From contig NZ_LMIE01000031.1 of NCBI RefSeq assembly GCF_001428625.1, positions 117,284 through 181,283 of the forward strand: DNA of 64,000 nt. The letters are read 5' to 3'. Source of the DNA: Hydrogenophaga sp. Root209 (lineage in GTDB: Bacteria; Pseudomonadota; Gammaproteobacteria; Burkholderiales; Burkholderiaceae_C). Positions 55,628 to 63,531 of the stretch are shown here, piece by piece; within the stretch, counting starts at the first letter, position 1; each line of letters starts with the position of its first letter. Both the position numbers and the translations under genes were made by a program. The notes beneath the pieces are model-generated. The model did no database searches and had not been told where the DNA came from. It worked only from the letters and a program-made list of their open reading frames with translations.

Positions 55628-56358
55628 TGGTGTGCTCCGAGGGAGAGGCCGAGCAGCCTGGATTGCATGTTCTCGTCTGCCGCGAGCTCGGCCATGGACC
55701 CGCTGTGCACCACGCGCCCGTCGTCCATGACGGCCACGGTGTCGCCGAGCTGGCGCGCGAAGTTGAAGTTCTGTTCGACCAGCAGGATGGTGGTCCTGGC
55801 GGCCTTGAGTTCGCGAAAGGCCGCGATCATGTTCTGGATGATCGCGGGCGCCAGGCCCTTGCTGGGTTCATCGATCAACAGCAGGCGGCGCGGCTCGACG
55901 ATCGCGCGCGAGACCGCCAGCATCTGCTTCTGCCCGCCGCTCAGTTTGCCGGCGGGGTGCAGCCAGAACTTCTTGATGGCAGGGAACAGGCCGAAAATCC
56001 ATTCGAGCCGCACGGTGTCGATGTCGTCCAGCGTGCGCGCGCCGCGCGCGGCCAGCAGCATGTTCTCGCGCACCGAGAGGTCGGAAAAGATGCCCATGCT
56101 CTCGGGCACGTAGGCCACGCCGCTCTGCGCGGTGTCGGGTGTGGGCTGCTTCGTGATGTCGACGCCGTCGAGCACCACCTTGCCCTGGCTGGCGTGCCAC
56201 AGGCCCATGATGGTGCGCAGCGTGGTGGTCTTGCCCGCGCCGTTGCGGCCCAGCAGCATGGTGAGCTGGCCCTCGGGCACGGCCAGGTCCACGCCGTGCA
56301 GGATGTGGTACGCGCCGATGTGGGTGTGCACGCCGCTCAAGGTCAGAAAATTGCTCAT
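55624..56358 (-). CDS. livF: ABC ATPase LivF
   Basis: 244 residues: Walker A LLGRNGAGKTTTLRTI (about 33-48), signature LSGGQKQMLAVSRAI, Walker B LLLIDEPSKGLAP and switch His-like position in VEQNFNFA (Gln-Asn, usual for LivF). It drives transport together with LivG. The start sits 12 bases from the intergenic repeat that separates it from livG. Confidence 0.93.
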   Translation of the reverse strand: MSNFLTLSGVHTHIGAYHILHGVDLAVPEGQLTMLLGRNGAGKTTTLRTIMGLWHASQGKVVLDGVDITKQPTPDTAQSGVAYVPESMGIFSDLSVRENMLLAARGARTLDDIDTVRLEWIFGLFPAIKKFWLHPAGKLSGGQKQMLAVSRAIVEPRRLLLIDEPSKGLAPAIIQNMIAAFRELKAARTTILLVEQNFNFARQLGDTVAVMDDGRVVHSGSMAELAADENMQSRLLGLSLGAHQ

Positions 56359-56369
56359 GGATGGGACTC

Positions 56370-56443
56370 CCGCCGGGCCGCCCCAAGGGAGGCGCGCGCC
56401 CCCTTGGGGGGCAGTGAATACACGAAGTGATGAACGTGGGGGC
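56370..56443 (-). repeat. Intergenic hairpin repeat, family A, copy 2
   Basis: Read on the minus strand, GCCCCCACG, CACTGCCCCCC-AGGGGGCG and CCTTGGGGCGGCCCGGCGG reproduce the element at 47748-47821. It fills almost all of the space between livG and livF, from the livG stop to 12 bases before the livF start. Placed in the middle of an operon, it may form an mRNA hairpin between the two ATPase genes. Confidence 0.72.
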
Positions 56444-57196
56444 TCATACGGTTTCGGGGTTGATGCCGAGGTAGGCCTGCTGCACCACGGGCGAGGCGAT
56501 CACGGTGGCGGGGTCGCCATCGGCCACCAGTTCGCCGTTGTGCAGCACGATGATTCGGTCCGAGAGTTCGCGCACCACGTCCATCTTGTGTTCGACCAGC
56601 AGGATGGTTTTGGTCTTGTCGTTCTTGAGCTGGCGGATCAGGTTCAGGATCACCGGGACCTCGTCCACGCTCATGCCGGCCGTGGGCTCGTCGAACATGA
56701 ACACCTGCGGCTCCAGCGCCATCAGGATGCCGACCTCCAGCTTGCGCTGGTCGCCGTGCGGCAGGCTGCTGGCCAGCGCATCGCGCTTGTCGGCCAGGGC
56801 CACCGTCTCCAGCACCTCGTCAGCGCGCTGCAGCAGGTCTCGCCGGTCGCTCCAGATGCGCCAGAGATTGAGGCCCGCCCTGGCCTTGGCCTGCACCGCC
56901 AGGCGCACGTTCTCCTGCACCGTGAGGTTGGGAAACAAATTGGTGAGCTGGAAGGCCCGGCCCAGCCCGGCCTGCGCGCGCGCCGGTGCGCCGAGTGACG
57001 AGATGTCGTGCCCACCCAGGCGCACGCTGCCCGCGCTGGCCTTGATCTGGCCAGAGATCAGGTTGAAGTAGGTCGTCTTGCCGGCGCCATTGGGGCCGAC
57101 GATGGCGGTGAGCGTGCCCGGCGCGAAAGCGCAGGAGACAGCATTCACCGCCACGTGCCCGCCAAAGCGGACCGTGAGGTCTTGGGTTTCAAGCAT
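56444..57196 (-). CDS. livG: ABC ATPase LivG
   Basis: 250 residues: Walker A AIVGPNGAGKTTYFNL (near 36), signature SSLPHGDQRKLEVGIL (an LSHGxQR-like variant), Walker B VFMFDEPTAGMS and switch VEHKMDVV. Members heterodimerise with LivF. Start at MLETQDL follows a weak site AAGCATG; the upstream in-frame extension carries the inverted repeat and is rejected. Confidence 0.93.
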   Translation of the reverse strand: MLETQDLTVRFGGHVAVNAVSCAFAPGTLTAIVGPNGAGKTTYFNLISGQIKASAGSVRLGGHDISSLGAPARAQAGLGRAFQLTNLFPNLTVQENVRLAVQAKARAGLNLWRIWSDRRDLLQRADEVLETVALADKRDALASSLPHGDQRKLEVGILMALEPQVFMFDEPTAGMSVDEVPVILNLIRQLKNDKTKTILLVEHKMDVVRELSDRIIVLHNGELVADGDPATVIASPVVQQAYLGINPETV

Positions 57197-57243
57197 GGAA
57201 GAACTGCGCCGGGGCGCGTATCGGTGAGAAATCCACCCACCCA

Positions 57244-57311
57244 CCGTTCGGGCTGAGCCTGTCGAAGCCCATCCACACATGGAGGCCCTTCGACAAGCTC
57301 AGGGCGAACGG
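57244..57311. repeat. Inverted repeat (CCGTTCG...CGAACGG) between livK and livG
   Basis: A near-perfect inverted repeat of about 27 bases per arm: CCGTTCGGGCTGAGCCTGTC followed by GAAGCCC, then after a short loop GGGCCCTTCGACAAGCTCAG and GGCGAACGG. This is the common CTGAGCNTGTCGAAG-type repeat seen in many proteobacteria. It lies between livK and livG in the operon and could terminate or stabilise part of the transcript. Confidence 0.75.
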
Positions 57312-57336
57312 GTGTGATGGGCGCCGCGGAAAAGAA

Positions 57337-58545
57337 TCAGCGCTTGTTGCGGATGGGTATCGCCAGATCTTCAGGCTTGATTTCCCGCACCAGCTCAGGC
57401 ACACCCCACGCAAACGCCGGGTCCACCTTGATCTTGAAGTGGTACATGCTCTGCATGGCCTGGTGGTCTTCCTTGCGGAAGGTCATCTTGCCCTTGGGCG
57501 TGTCGAAGCTCATGCCTTCCATGGTGCTGATGAGCTTCTCGGTGTTGGTATCGCCGTTGGTTTTCTTCAGCGCCGTCACCACCGCCATCGCGGCAGAGAA
57601 ACCGCCCGCGGTGAAGAAGTCTGGTGGTGTCTTGTACTGCTTGTAGTGCTCGGCCACCATGGCGTCGTTCACCGGGTTCTTGGGGATGCCGAAGTAGTAG
57701 TACAGCGCGCCTTCCATGCCGGGGAACTGCTTGTAGGCCACCATCGCCGGCAGGATGTTGCCGCCCGTGGCCAGCTTGATGCCGTAGCGTTTTTCCAGAT
57801 CCATTTCAGCAATCTTGCTGAACGGCGTGGGAGCACCCGACCAGCCCACCGAGATGTACTTGGTGCCGGGCTGGTCCTTGAGTTTGTCGACGATGCGCAG
57901 CAGGCCGGCGGTGAAGTCGGTCGTGCCCACGGGCAGGTATTCCTCGTGAACGATCTTGGCCTTCTTGATGAAGTCCTTGGTGGCCTTCACACCGTCGCGG
58001 CCGAAGGCGTTGTCGTTGGCGAGCAAGGCGACCACATTGCCGGGTTGGTCCAGCGCCACGGCGTTGGCGGCGGCGTCCTGGCTGCTGTTGCGCCCGGTGC
58101 GGAAGATGTATTTGTTCCACTTGTCACCGGTGATCGAGTCGGCCACGGCGGGCTCGACCAGCAGGATCTTCTTGTACTCCTCGGCCACCGGCAGCATGGC
58201 CAGCGCCACGGGCGATGCCGTCGGGCCAATGGCCAGGTCGACCTTGTCGTCGGCGTAGGCCGCGGCCAGCAGGCTCTTGCCCACGTCGGGCTTGCCCTGG
58301 TCGTCCTTCTCGATCACCACGATCTTCTTGCCGGCCACCATCATGGTGCCGCCGGTGGCATAGCTCAGACCCATCATCAGGCCGGCCTGGGTCTGCTTGG
58401 CGTAGGCCTCGAGCGGGCCGGTCTTGCTGTGGATGTGGGCAATGCGGATCTCGCCCTTGCCGGCCTGCGCCATGGCCGTCGAGGAGCCGAATGCGGCGGT
58501 GCAGGCGAGCGCGATGACCGCCAGGCGGCGGGTGGGATTTGTCAT
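57337..58545 (-). CDS. livK: Periplasmic binding protein LivK-type
   Basis: 402 residues. Signal peptide ending AMAQAGKG (near 28), then IRIAHIHSKTGPLEAYAKQT and IEKDDQGKPDVGKSLLAAAY, typical of type I periplasmic binding proteins of the LivJK/HAAT group. It contains GPTASPVALAMLPVAEEYKK near 110. Start follows CAGGAGACAAGAC. The ligand is probably not a simple branched-chain amino acid: aromatic, amide or short-chain compounds are equally likely. First gene of the sigma54-driven operon. Confidence 0.9.
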   Translation of the reverse strand: MTNPTRRLAVIALACTAAFGSSTAMAQAGKGEIRIAHIHSKTGPLEAYAKQTQAGLMMGLSYATGGTMMVAGKKIVVIEKDDQGKPDVGKSLLAAAYADDKVDLAIGPTASPVALAMLPVAEEYKKILLVEPAVADSITGDKWNKYIFRTGRNSSQDAAANAVALDQPGNVVALLANDNAFGRDGVKATKDFIKKAKIVHEEYLPVGTTDFTAGLLRIVDKLKDQPGTKYISVGWSGAPTPFSKIAEMDLEKRYGIKLATGGNILPAMVAYKQFPGMEGALYYYFGIPKNPVNDAMVAEHYKQYKTPPDFFTAGGFSAAMAVVTALKKTNGDTNTEKLISTMEGMSFDTPKGKMTFRKEDHQAMQSMYHFKIKVDPAFAWGVPELVREIKPEDLAIPIRNKR

Positions 58546-58596
58546 GTCTTGTCTCCTGGTTTTGAACGATTCACAGCTTGCGCCGTGCGCAGACAT

Positions 58597-58612
58597 TGCA
58601 GGCTTCGTGCCA
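58597..58612 (-). promoter_or_regulatory. Sigma54 (-24/-12) promoter of the liv operon
   Basis: On the minus strand TGGCACGAAGCCTGCA matches TGGCACG-N4-TTGC with a single change; the essential GG and GC are 10 bases apart. Transcription would start near 58586 and leave a 41-base leader before livK. Directly upstream is the gene for a sigma54-dependent activator, and three dyads lie at about -86, -120 and -139, exactly where such activators bind. Confidence 0.72.
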
Positions 58613-58664
58613 GTTCAGAAGACCCTTGATTTCGCTGACTTTTTTCAGCCGGCATGCCTGCTAC

Positions 58665-58732
58665 GTCTGATTTTCAGACGCAAGAATCGAATTGATCTGT
58701 CTGATATTCAGTCAACCGTCTGAATATCAGAC
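58665..58732. promoter_or_regulatory. Three enhancer-like dyads GTCTGA-N3-TCAGAC
   Basis: Copies at 58665-58679 (perfect), 58699-58713 (one change, TCAGTC) and 58718-58732 (perfect). Centres are 34 and 19 bases apart. They lie 80-140 bases upstream of the predicted sigma54 promoter, as expected for enhancer sites of the neighbouring activator. The last two overlap the 3' end of the activator gene itself. Confidence 0.7.
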
Positions 58733-60189
58733 ACAAGCCCCATGGCGGTGAGGCGGTCGTACAGGCTGGCGCGCGAGATGCCGAGCAGCTTGGCCGCCGC
58801 CGTGCGGTTGCCACCGGTGTGCGTCAGCGCTTGGGCAATCGCCCGGTGTTCCAGCTCGGCAATCTGCTCGGGCAAGGGGCGCAGAGCGTCACCCGGGGCA
58901 GCGCGCTGCGGCGCGCGCACGGCAGCGGCCGGTGCCAGCGCGGGCAGACCCGCTTCCTGCAACACCATGCCCACCTGGGCGCCCGCGATGTGATGCGTGT
59001 CGCTGCGCAACGCGAGCTGCTCCAGCACGTTGCGCAGCTCGCGGATGTTGCCGCGCCAGGGTTGCGCGGCCAGCAGGGCTTGCGCATCAGCAGTGAGCTC
59101 CAGCTGCGCGCCACCGCCGCGCGCGGCGATGTCCTCGCACAGGGCCTCGATCAGCAGCGCGATGTCATCCTGCCGCTCGCGCAGCGGTGGCACGCGGATC
59201 GGCAACACGTTGAGCCGGTAGTAGAGGTCTTCGCGAAAGCTGCCTTCACGCACCATCTGCTGCAGGTCGCGCGAGGTGGCCGCGACCACGCGCACGTCGA
59301 AATGCACCAGCTTGTTCGAGCCCAGTGGCTCGATCTCGCCTTCCTGCAGCGCGCGCAGCAGCTTGACCTGCACCGACATCGGCATGTCGCCGAGTTCGTC
59401 GAGGAACAGCGTGCCGCCGTCGGCCAGTTTGAACTTGCCGTCGCGGCCCTTCTTGTCGGCACCGGTGTAGGCGCCTGGGGCCACGCCGAAGAACTCGGCC
59501 TCCAGCAAGGTATCGGGCACGGCCGCCATGTTCACGCTCACGAACGGGCGGCCCGCGCGTGGTGAGGCGGCGTGGATCGCGTGCGCGAGCAGCTCCTTGC
59601 CGGTGCCGGTCTCGCCCAGCAGCAGCACCGGGCTGGCCGACTGCGCCGCGCGGCGCGCCTGGCGCTTCACCTCGAGTGCGGCGGCGCTGCTGCCCACGAA
59701 GCTGGCAAAGGTGTACTTGGTGCGGCGCTGGCTGGCGAGTTCGCGGCGCGCATCGCTCAGGTCCTGCTCCAGCCGCGCAAACTTGCTGATGAGCGGCTGC
59801 AGCGTGGTCTCGGGGTGGTCGAACAGCACGATGCCCAGCACGCCGATGACTTCCCCCGCGTCGTCGCGCAGCGGGATGCGGCTGACCACGAAGGTGCCGG
59901 CCTTGTTGGTCAAGAGGTCGATGAGAATGGGTTTGCCGGTGGCCAGCACCTGGTGCATCTGCGTGTTCTGCACCACGCGCGAGACGGGGTGGCCCACAAA
60001 GTCCTCCTCGCGCTCGAAGCCCAGCGCGGGCAGGAAGCGGCGGTACTGGTCGTTGATCCAGACCACGCGCGCGTCGCGGTCCACCAGCATCATGCCTTCG
60101 CTGGCGTTGGCAAACAGATCGAACATCGACCTCGCGGCCAGTTCAAGAATGCTTTGCGCGTCGCGCGGCAGGCGGTTGTCCCGGATCAT
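58708..60189 (-). CDS. Sigma54-dependent transcriptional activator with PAS domain
   Basis: 493 residues. Sensor PAS domain at about 24-125 (DLFANASEGMMLVDRDARVV, then GVLGIVLFDHP), AAA+ domain with Walker A LLGETGTGKE (191-199), the sigma54 loop GAYTGA (239-244; F to Y change of GAFTGA) and Walker B GTLFLDELGD (259-268), and a Fis-type helix-turn-helix (NRTAAAKLLGISRASLYDRL) near 470-490. It is expected to activate the liv operon. The ATG at MIRDNRL was chosen; an upstream in-frame start is possible. Confidence 0.92.
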   Translation of the reverse strand: MIRDNRLPRDAQSILELAARSMFDLFANASEGMMLVDRDARVVWINDQYRRFLPALGFEREEDFVGHPVSRVVQNTQMHQVLATGKPILIDLLTNKAGTFVVSRIPLRDDAGEVIGVLGIVLFDHPETTLQPLISKFARLEQDLSDARRELASQRRTKYTFASFVGSSAAALEVKRQARRAAQSASPVLLLGETGTGKELLAHAIHAASPRAGRPFVSVNMAAVPDTLLEAEFFGVAPGAYTGADKKGRDGKFKLADGGTLFLDELGDMPMSVQVKLLRALQEGEIEPLGSNKLVHFDVRVVAATSRDLQQMVREGSFREDLYYRLNVLPIRVPPLRERQDDIALLIEALCEDIAARGGGAQLELTADAQALLAAQPWRGNIRELRNVLEQLALRSDTHHIAGAQVGMVLQEAGLPALAPAAAVRAPQRAAPGDALRPLPEQIAELEHRAIAQALTHTGGNRTAAAKLLGISRASLYDRLTAMGLVSDIQTVD

Positions 60190-60236
60190 GGCTGGATGGT
60201 ACCCCTGGTGGGTATCAGGTTTCCTCCGGCTGGCCC

Positions 60237-60380
60237 GGTCATCGGCGGCCACGGGGCACGGCTCCGCGAATGTCCCCCGGGGCCTTTGGCCCCTCCTCCT
60301 TGATTTCGCTGAGGAGAGGCGGCAAAGCCGCCTCGGGGGACAGCCGCGGAGCAGAGCGCCGCTCGCTCACGAGCCCGCGA
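60237..60380. repeat. Composite intergenic repeat, copy 2
   Basis: Contains the blocks 60237-60262, 60290-60311 and 60335-60380 that also occur, the first one inverted, at 1-194. An inner pair GGCGG-CAAAG-CCGCC forms a hairpin. It lies between the activator gene and tctA. Open frames through it are not genes. Confidence 0.75.
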
Positions 60381-60391
60381 GGTTTGACGCT

Positions 60392-61885
60392 CTAAGCCCG
60401 AACCCGTCGAGCCAACAAGCGCGGCACCAGCAACACCATCACCACCACCGCCAGCAAGGTCGCCGACATCGGCCGCTGCAAAAACACCATCCAGTTGCCC
60501 TCGCCAATGGACAGCGCATTGCGCATCTGCGCCTCGGCCATGGGACCCAGGATCAGGCCCACGATCACCGGCGCGGTGGGGAAGTCGTATCGGCGCATCA
60601 CCACACCCAGCAGGCCCAGGCCGTACATGAGGAACAGGTCGAACGCGCTCTGGCGCATGCCGTAGACACCCACGGTGGCGAAGATCAGGATGCCGGCGTA
60701 GAGCTGCGGGCGCGGGATCTTCAAGAGCTTGACCCACAAGCCCACCATCGGCAGGTTGAGCACCAGCAGCATCACGTTGCCGATGTAGAGCGAAGCGATC
60801 AGCGCCCACACCAGGTTGGACGACGTCTGGAACAGCTGCGGCCCGGCGTTGATGCCGTAGTTCTGCAGCGCGCTCAGCAGGATGGCCGCCGTGACCGAGG
60901 TGGGAATGCCCAGCGTGAGCAGCGGCACCAGCGTGCCGGTCACGGCGGCGTTGTTCGCCGCCTCGGGTCCGGCCACGCCTTCGATGGCGCCGGTGGTGCC
61001 GAACTCGGCCTTGTGTTCGGGGCTGGCCAGCTTGCGTTCGGTGGCGTAGCTCAGGAAGGTGGGAATCTCGGAGCCGCCGGCCGGGATGGTGCCGAACGGA
61101 AAGCCGATGGCGGTACCGCGCAGCCAGGCCGGCCACGAGCGGCGCCAGTCGGAGCGCGACATGTGCACCTTGGTCATCTTGTTCATGAAAGCCGGGCTTC
61201 GGCCTTCGTAGAGCGCGTTGTAGAGCGCCTCGGCCACGGCAAAGAGACCCACGGCCACCAGCACCACCTCGATGCCGTCCATGAACTCGAGCACACCAGC
61301 GGTGAAGCGCACCTGCGCGGTGATCTGGTCGATGCCGATGAGGCCCAGCGCCAGCCCGAAGAACAGCGCGGTCAGGCCACGCAGCGTGCTCTGGCCGAGC
61401 ACCGCGCTCACCGTGGTGAAGGCCAGCAGCATCAGGCAGAAATACTCGGGCGGGCCAAGCTGCACCGCGAACTCGGCCAGGATGGGCGCGAACAGCGTGA
61501 CCAGGATGGTGGCGATGCTGCCGGCCACGAACGAGCCGACGGCCGCGCTGGCCAGGGCCGCGCCGGCGCGCCCGCTCTTGGCCATCTTGAAGCCTTCGAG
61601 CGCGGTGACCATGGTGCCGGTTTCACCCGGCGTGTTGAGCAGGATCGAGGTGGTCGAGCCGCCGTACATCGCGCCGTAATAGATGCCGGCGAAGAAGATC
61701 ATCGAGGCCGTGGGCTCGACCTGGCCGGTGATGGGCAGCAGCATGGCCACGGTCACGGCAGGGCCCAGGCCAGGCAGCACACCGATGGCGGTGCCCAGTG
61801 CGCAGCCGGCGAAGGCCCACAGCAGGTTGATGGGGGTGCCGGCGGTGGCGAAACCGCCGAGCAATTGGGTGAGGGTGTCCATCAT
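60392..61885 (-). CDS. tctA: Tripartite tricarboxylate transporter large membrane subunit TctA
   Basis: 497 residues, about 11-12 membrane segments. [19 protein letters not shown] and [20 protein letters not shown] are the TctA signatures, along with the later [20 protein letters not shown]. It is the channel of a tripartite carboxylate transporter, with TctB and TctC encoded immediately upstream on the same strand. Two adjacent ATG codons could serve as start. Confidence 0.94.
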   Translation of the reverse strand: MMDTLTQLLGGFATAGTPINLLWAFAGCALGTAIGVLPGLGPAVTVAMLLPITGQVEPTASMIFFAGIYYGAMYGGSTTSILLNTPGETGTMVTALEGFKMAKSGRAGAALASAAVGSFVAGSIATILVTLFAPILAEFAVQLGPPEYFCLMLLAFTTVSAVLGQSTLRGLTALFFGLALGLIGIDQITAQVRFTAGVLEFMDGIEVVLVAVGLFAVAEALYNALYEGRSPAFMNKMTKVHMSRSDWRRSWPAWLRGTAIGFPFGTIPAGGSEIPTFLSYATERKLASPEHKAEFGTTGAIEGVAGPEAANNAAVTGTLVPLLTLGIPTSVTAAILLSALQNYGINAGPQLFQTSSNLVWALIASLYIGNVMLLVLNLPMVGLWVKLLKIPRPQLYAGILIFATVGVYGMRQSAFDLFLMYGLGLLGVVMRRYDFPTAPVIVGLILGPMAEAQMRNALSIGEGNWMVFLQRPMSATLLAVVVMVLLVPRLLARRVRA

Positions 61886-61889
61886 GGTG

Positions 61890-62414
61890 TCAGATCCAGC
61901 CGCTGGCGGTGATGCCTGGCAGGTTCACGGCCAGCAGTTTGGTGAAGAGCCAGTACACGGGCGCTGCGATCAGCATGCCGGTGACGGCGTCCTTGACGGT
62001 CTGGCGAAGATCGCCACCAGGCTTGCCTTCGCTGGCACGCAGGCCGCGCACCGCGAGCACGAAACACAACGAGCAGCTCAGGATGAAGCCGATGGTGGTG
62101 ATGAGCGCTGCATTGAGCAGCACACCGGCCGACACCCAGGCCAATGCGCGCCAGTCGCCGCGCGCCGCACCCGAGGGCTCCTCCATCTGGCGGTAGCCGC
62201 CGGTGAGCACCTCGCGGATCAGCATCACGCCACACAGGCCCAGCGCCGCGCTGATCACCCAGGGCAAAAAGTTGGGGCCAACGCCGGCATAGCCCGCGTC
62301 GGAAGGAATGTCCATCGCGCCCCAGGCGAGCACCACCGCCACGATGAGAGCACCGATACCCATGGCGAGCTGACCAGGGCGGTGGTTGGGTGTGGGTGAG
62401 GAGTCGTTGTTCAT
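61890..62414 (-). CDS. tctB: TctB small membrane subunit (internal start of the fused frame)
   Basis: 174 residues from the ATG at MNNDSSPTPN. Four membrane segments; the family's GIGALIVAVVLAWGAMDIPS and DAVTGMLIAAPVYWLFTKLL are recognisable. AGGA, 8 bases upstream of the ATG, is a good ribosome site, suggesting TctB is also produced on its own. TctB has four bases between its stop and tctA. Confidence 0.75.
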   Translation of the reverse strand: MNNDSSPTPNHRPGQLAMGIGALIVAVVLAWGAMDIPSDAGYAGVGPNFLPWVISAALGLCGVMLIREVLTGGYRQMEEPSGAARGDWRALAWVSAGVLLNAALITTIGFILSCSLCFVLAVRGLRASEGKPGGDLRQTVKDAVTGMLIAAPVYWLFTKLLAVNLPGITASGWI

Positions 62415-63422
62415 ATCGTTATTCCTGAGCCCAAAGCGAGAGCCCCGCAGCGAGAGAGGAAGCCCCTCCAGGGGCATCAAGGGTCCGGCTCCGCCGGCCC
62501 AAGATGCCGTCCCCCTCCCAGCGCCGAAGGCGGCCTTGCCGGTCAGCAACGCAGGCATCCAGTTGTTCTTCTCGATCGCGGCGGCCCAGGCCTTGCTCTG
62601 CGTGGCCTTCACCACCATGGCGGTCAGCGCGTCGCGCTGCGCCTGGGTGATGCCGGGTGCGCCATACACGCCGCGCCAGTTGCCGATCTCCACGTCGATG
62701 CCCTGCTCTTTCAGCGTGGGCACGTCGATGCCCTTGACGCGCTGCGGCGAGGTGACGGCGATCGCGCGCATCTTGCCGCTCTCGATGTACTGCTGGAACT
62801 CGCTGTAGCCGCTGCCGCCCACGGTGACGTTGCCGCCCAGGATGGCCGCCGTGGCCTCACCACCGCCACGGAAGGGCACATAGTTGATCTTGGAAGCCGG
62901 CACGCCGACCGACTGCGCGATCTGCGCGGCAGCGATGTGCTCGGTGGCGCCGCGCGAACCGCCGCCCCACTTGATGCTGCCCGGGTCCTTCTTGAGCTGC
63001 TCGACGACGTCCTTCATGGTCTTGTAGGGCGAGTTCGACGGCAGCACGAACACGTTGTATTCGGTGGTCAGGCGCGCAATGGGCGTGAGTTGCGTGATGG
63101 AGACCGGCGGCTTGCCGGTGATGATGCCGCCGAGCATCACGGCGCCCATCACCATCAACGCGTTCGGGTCACCCTTGCTGGCGTTGTAGAACTGGGCGAG
63201 GCCGATGGCACCGGCCGCGCCGCCCTTGTTCTCGAAGGTGACCGAGGAGGCCACGCCGGCGTCGCGCAGGGCTTCGCCCAGCGCTCGGCCCGTGCCGTCC
63301 CAGCCACCGCCCGGGTTGGCCGGGATCATCATCTTGATGTTGGCATTGGCCCAGGCGGCATTGGGCAAAGCACCGGCAGCGGCCAGTGCGGCCAGGGATT
63401 TGAGGAAGGTATCGCGGCGCAT
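61890..63422 (-). CDS. TctC solute receptor fused in frame to TctB
   Basis: 510 codons in one open frame. The first about 300 residues are a TctC/Bug receptor: signal peptide, then IKMMIPANPGGGWDGTGRAL and SIKWGGGSRGATEHIAA. It lacks its normal C-terminus: after NNWMPALLTGKA the usual FDDFV-type end is replaced by about 36 residues (FGAGRGTASWAGGAGP...) encoded by an intergenic repeat. No stop follows, so the frame runs into MNNDSSPTPN of TctB. RBS GGAG precedes the start. Either a true fusion is made, or TctB is made separately from its internal start. Confidence 0.8.
   Translation of the reverse strand: MRRDTFLKSLAALAAAGALPNAAWANANIKMMIPANPGGGWDGTGRALGEALRDAGVASSVTFENKGGAAGAIGLAQFYNASKGDPNALMVMGAVMLGGIITGKPPVSITQLTPIARLTTEYNVFVLPSNSPYKTMKDVVEQLKKDPGSIKWGGGSRGATEHIAAAQIAQSVGVPASKINYVPFRGGGEATAAILGGNVTVGGSGYSEFQQYIESGKMRAIAVTSPQRVKGIDVPTLKEQGIDVEIGNWRGVYGAPGITQAQRDALTAMVVKATQSKAWAAAIEKNNWMPALLTGKAAFGAGRGTASWAGGAGPLMPLEGLPLSLRGSRFGLRNNDMNNDSSPTPNHRPGQLAMGIGALIVAVVLAWGAMDIPSDAGYAGVGPNFLPWVISAALGLCGVMLIREVLTGGYRQMEEPSGAARGDWRALAWVSAGVLLNAALITTIGFILSCSLCFVLAVRGLRASEGKPGGDLRQTVKDAVTGMLIAAPVYWLFTKLLAVNLPGITASGWI
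62429..62540. repeat. Hairpin-rich repeat inserted at the tctC/tctB junction
   Basis: From CCTGAGCCCAAAGCGAG to the CCGAAGGCGGCC block the sequence is made of short inverted repeats (CCCCTCCAGGGG, CCGGCTCCGCCGG, GGCATC/GATGCC). It encodes the unlikely peptide between TctC and TctB and no TctC residues. It looks like an intergenic element that replaced the 3' end of tctC, including the stop codon. Copies elsewhere in the genome should show its true ends. Confidence 0.65.
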
Positions 63423-63488
63423 GGTGTGTCTCCTGCAATGTGTGATCAGACGGTTGTATCTTGCAACTGAGCGCTGTCAGTTCGCTGT

Positions 63489-63520
63489 CCATCACCCTAG
63501 GACAAACCCTAGGGTGATGG
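63489..63520. terminator. Long stable hairpin after the porin gene
   Basis: A 13-base-pair perfect stem (CCATCACCCTAGG and CCTAGGGTGATGG) with a 6-base loop, 12 bases after the porin stop on the minus strand. There is no T run, so it may be a factor-dependent terminator, a 3' end stabiliser or a bidirectional terminator between the porin and tctC genes. Confidence 0.6.
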
Positions 63521-63531
63521 ATCTCAAAGAA

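Noticed and set aside
59528-61912. A 794-codon frame opposite the activator and tctA genes
   Set aside because: It crosses an intergenic repeat and two well-supported genes; its composition (Gln/His/Arg) is that of a shadow frame.
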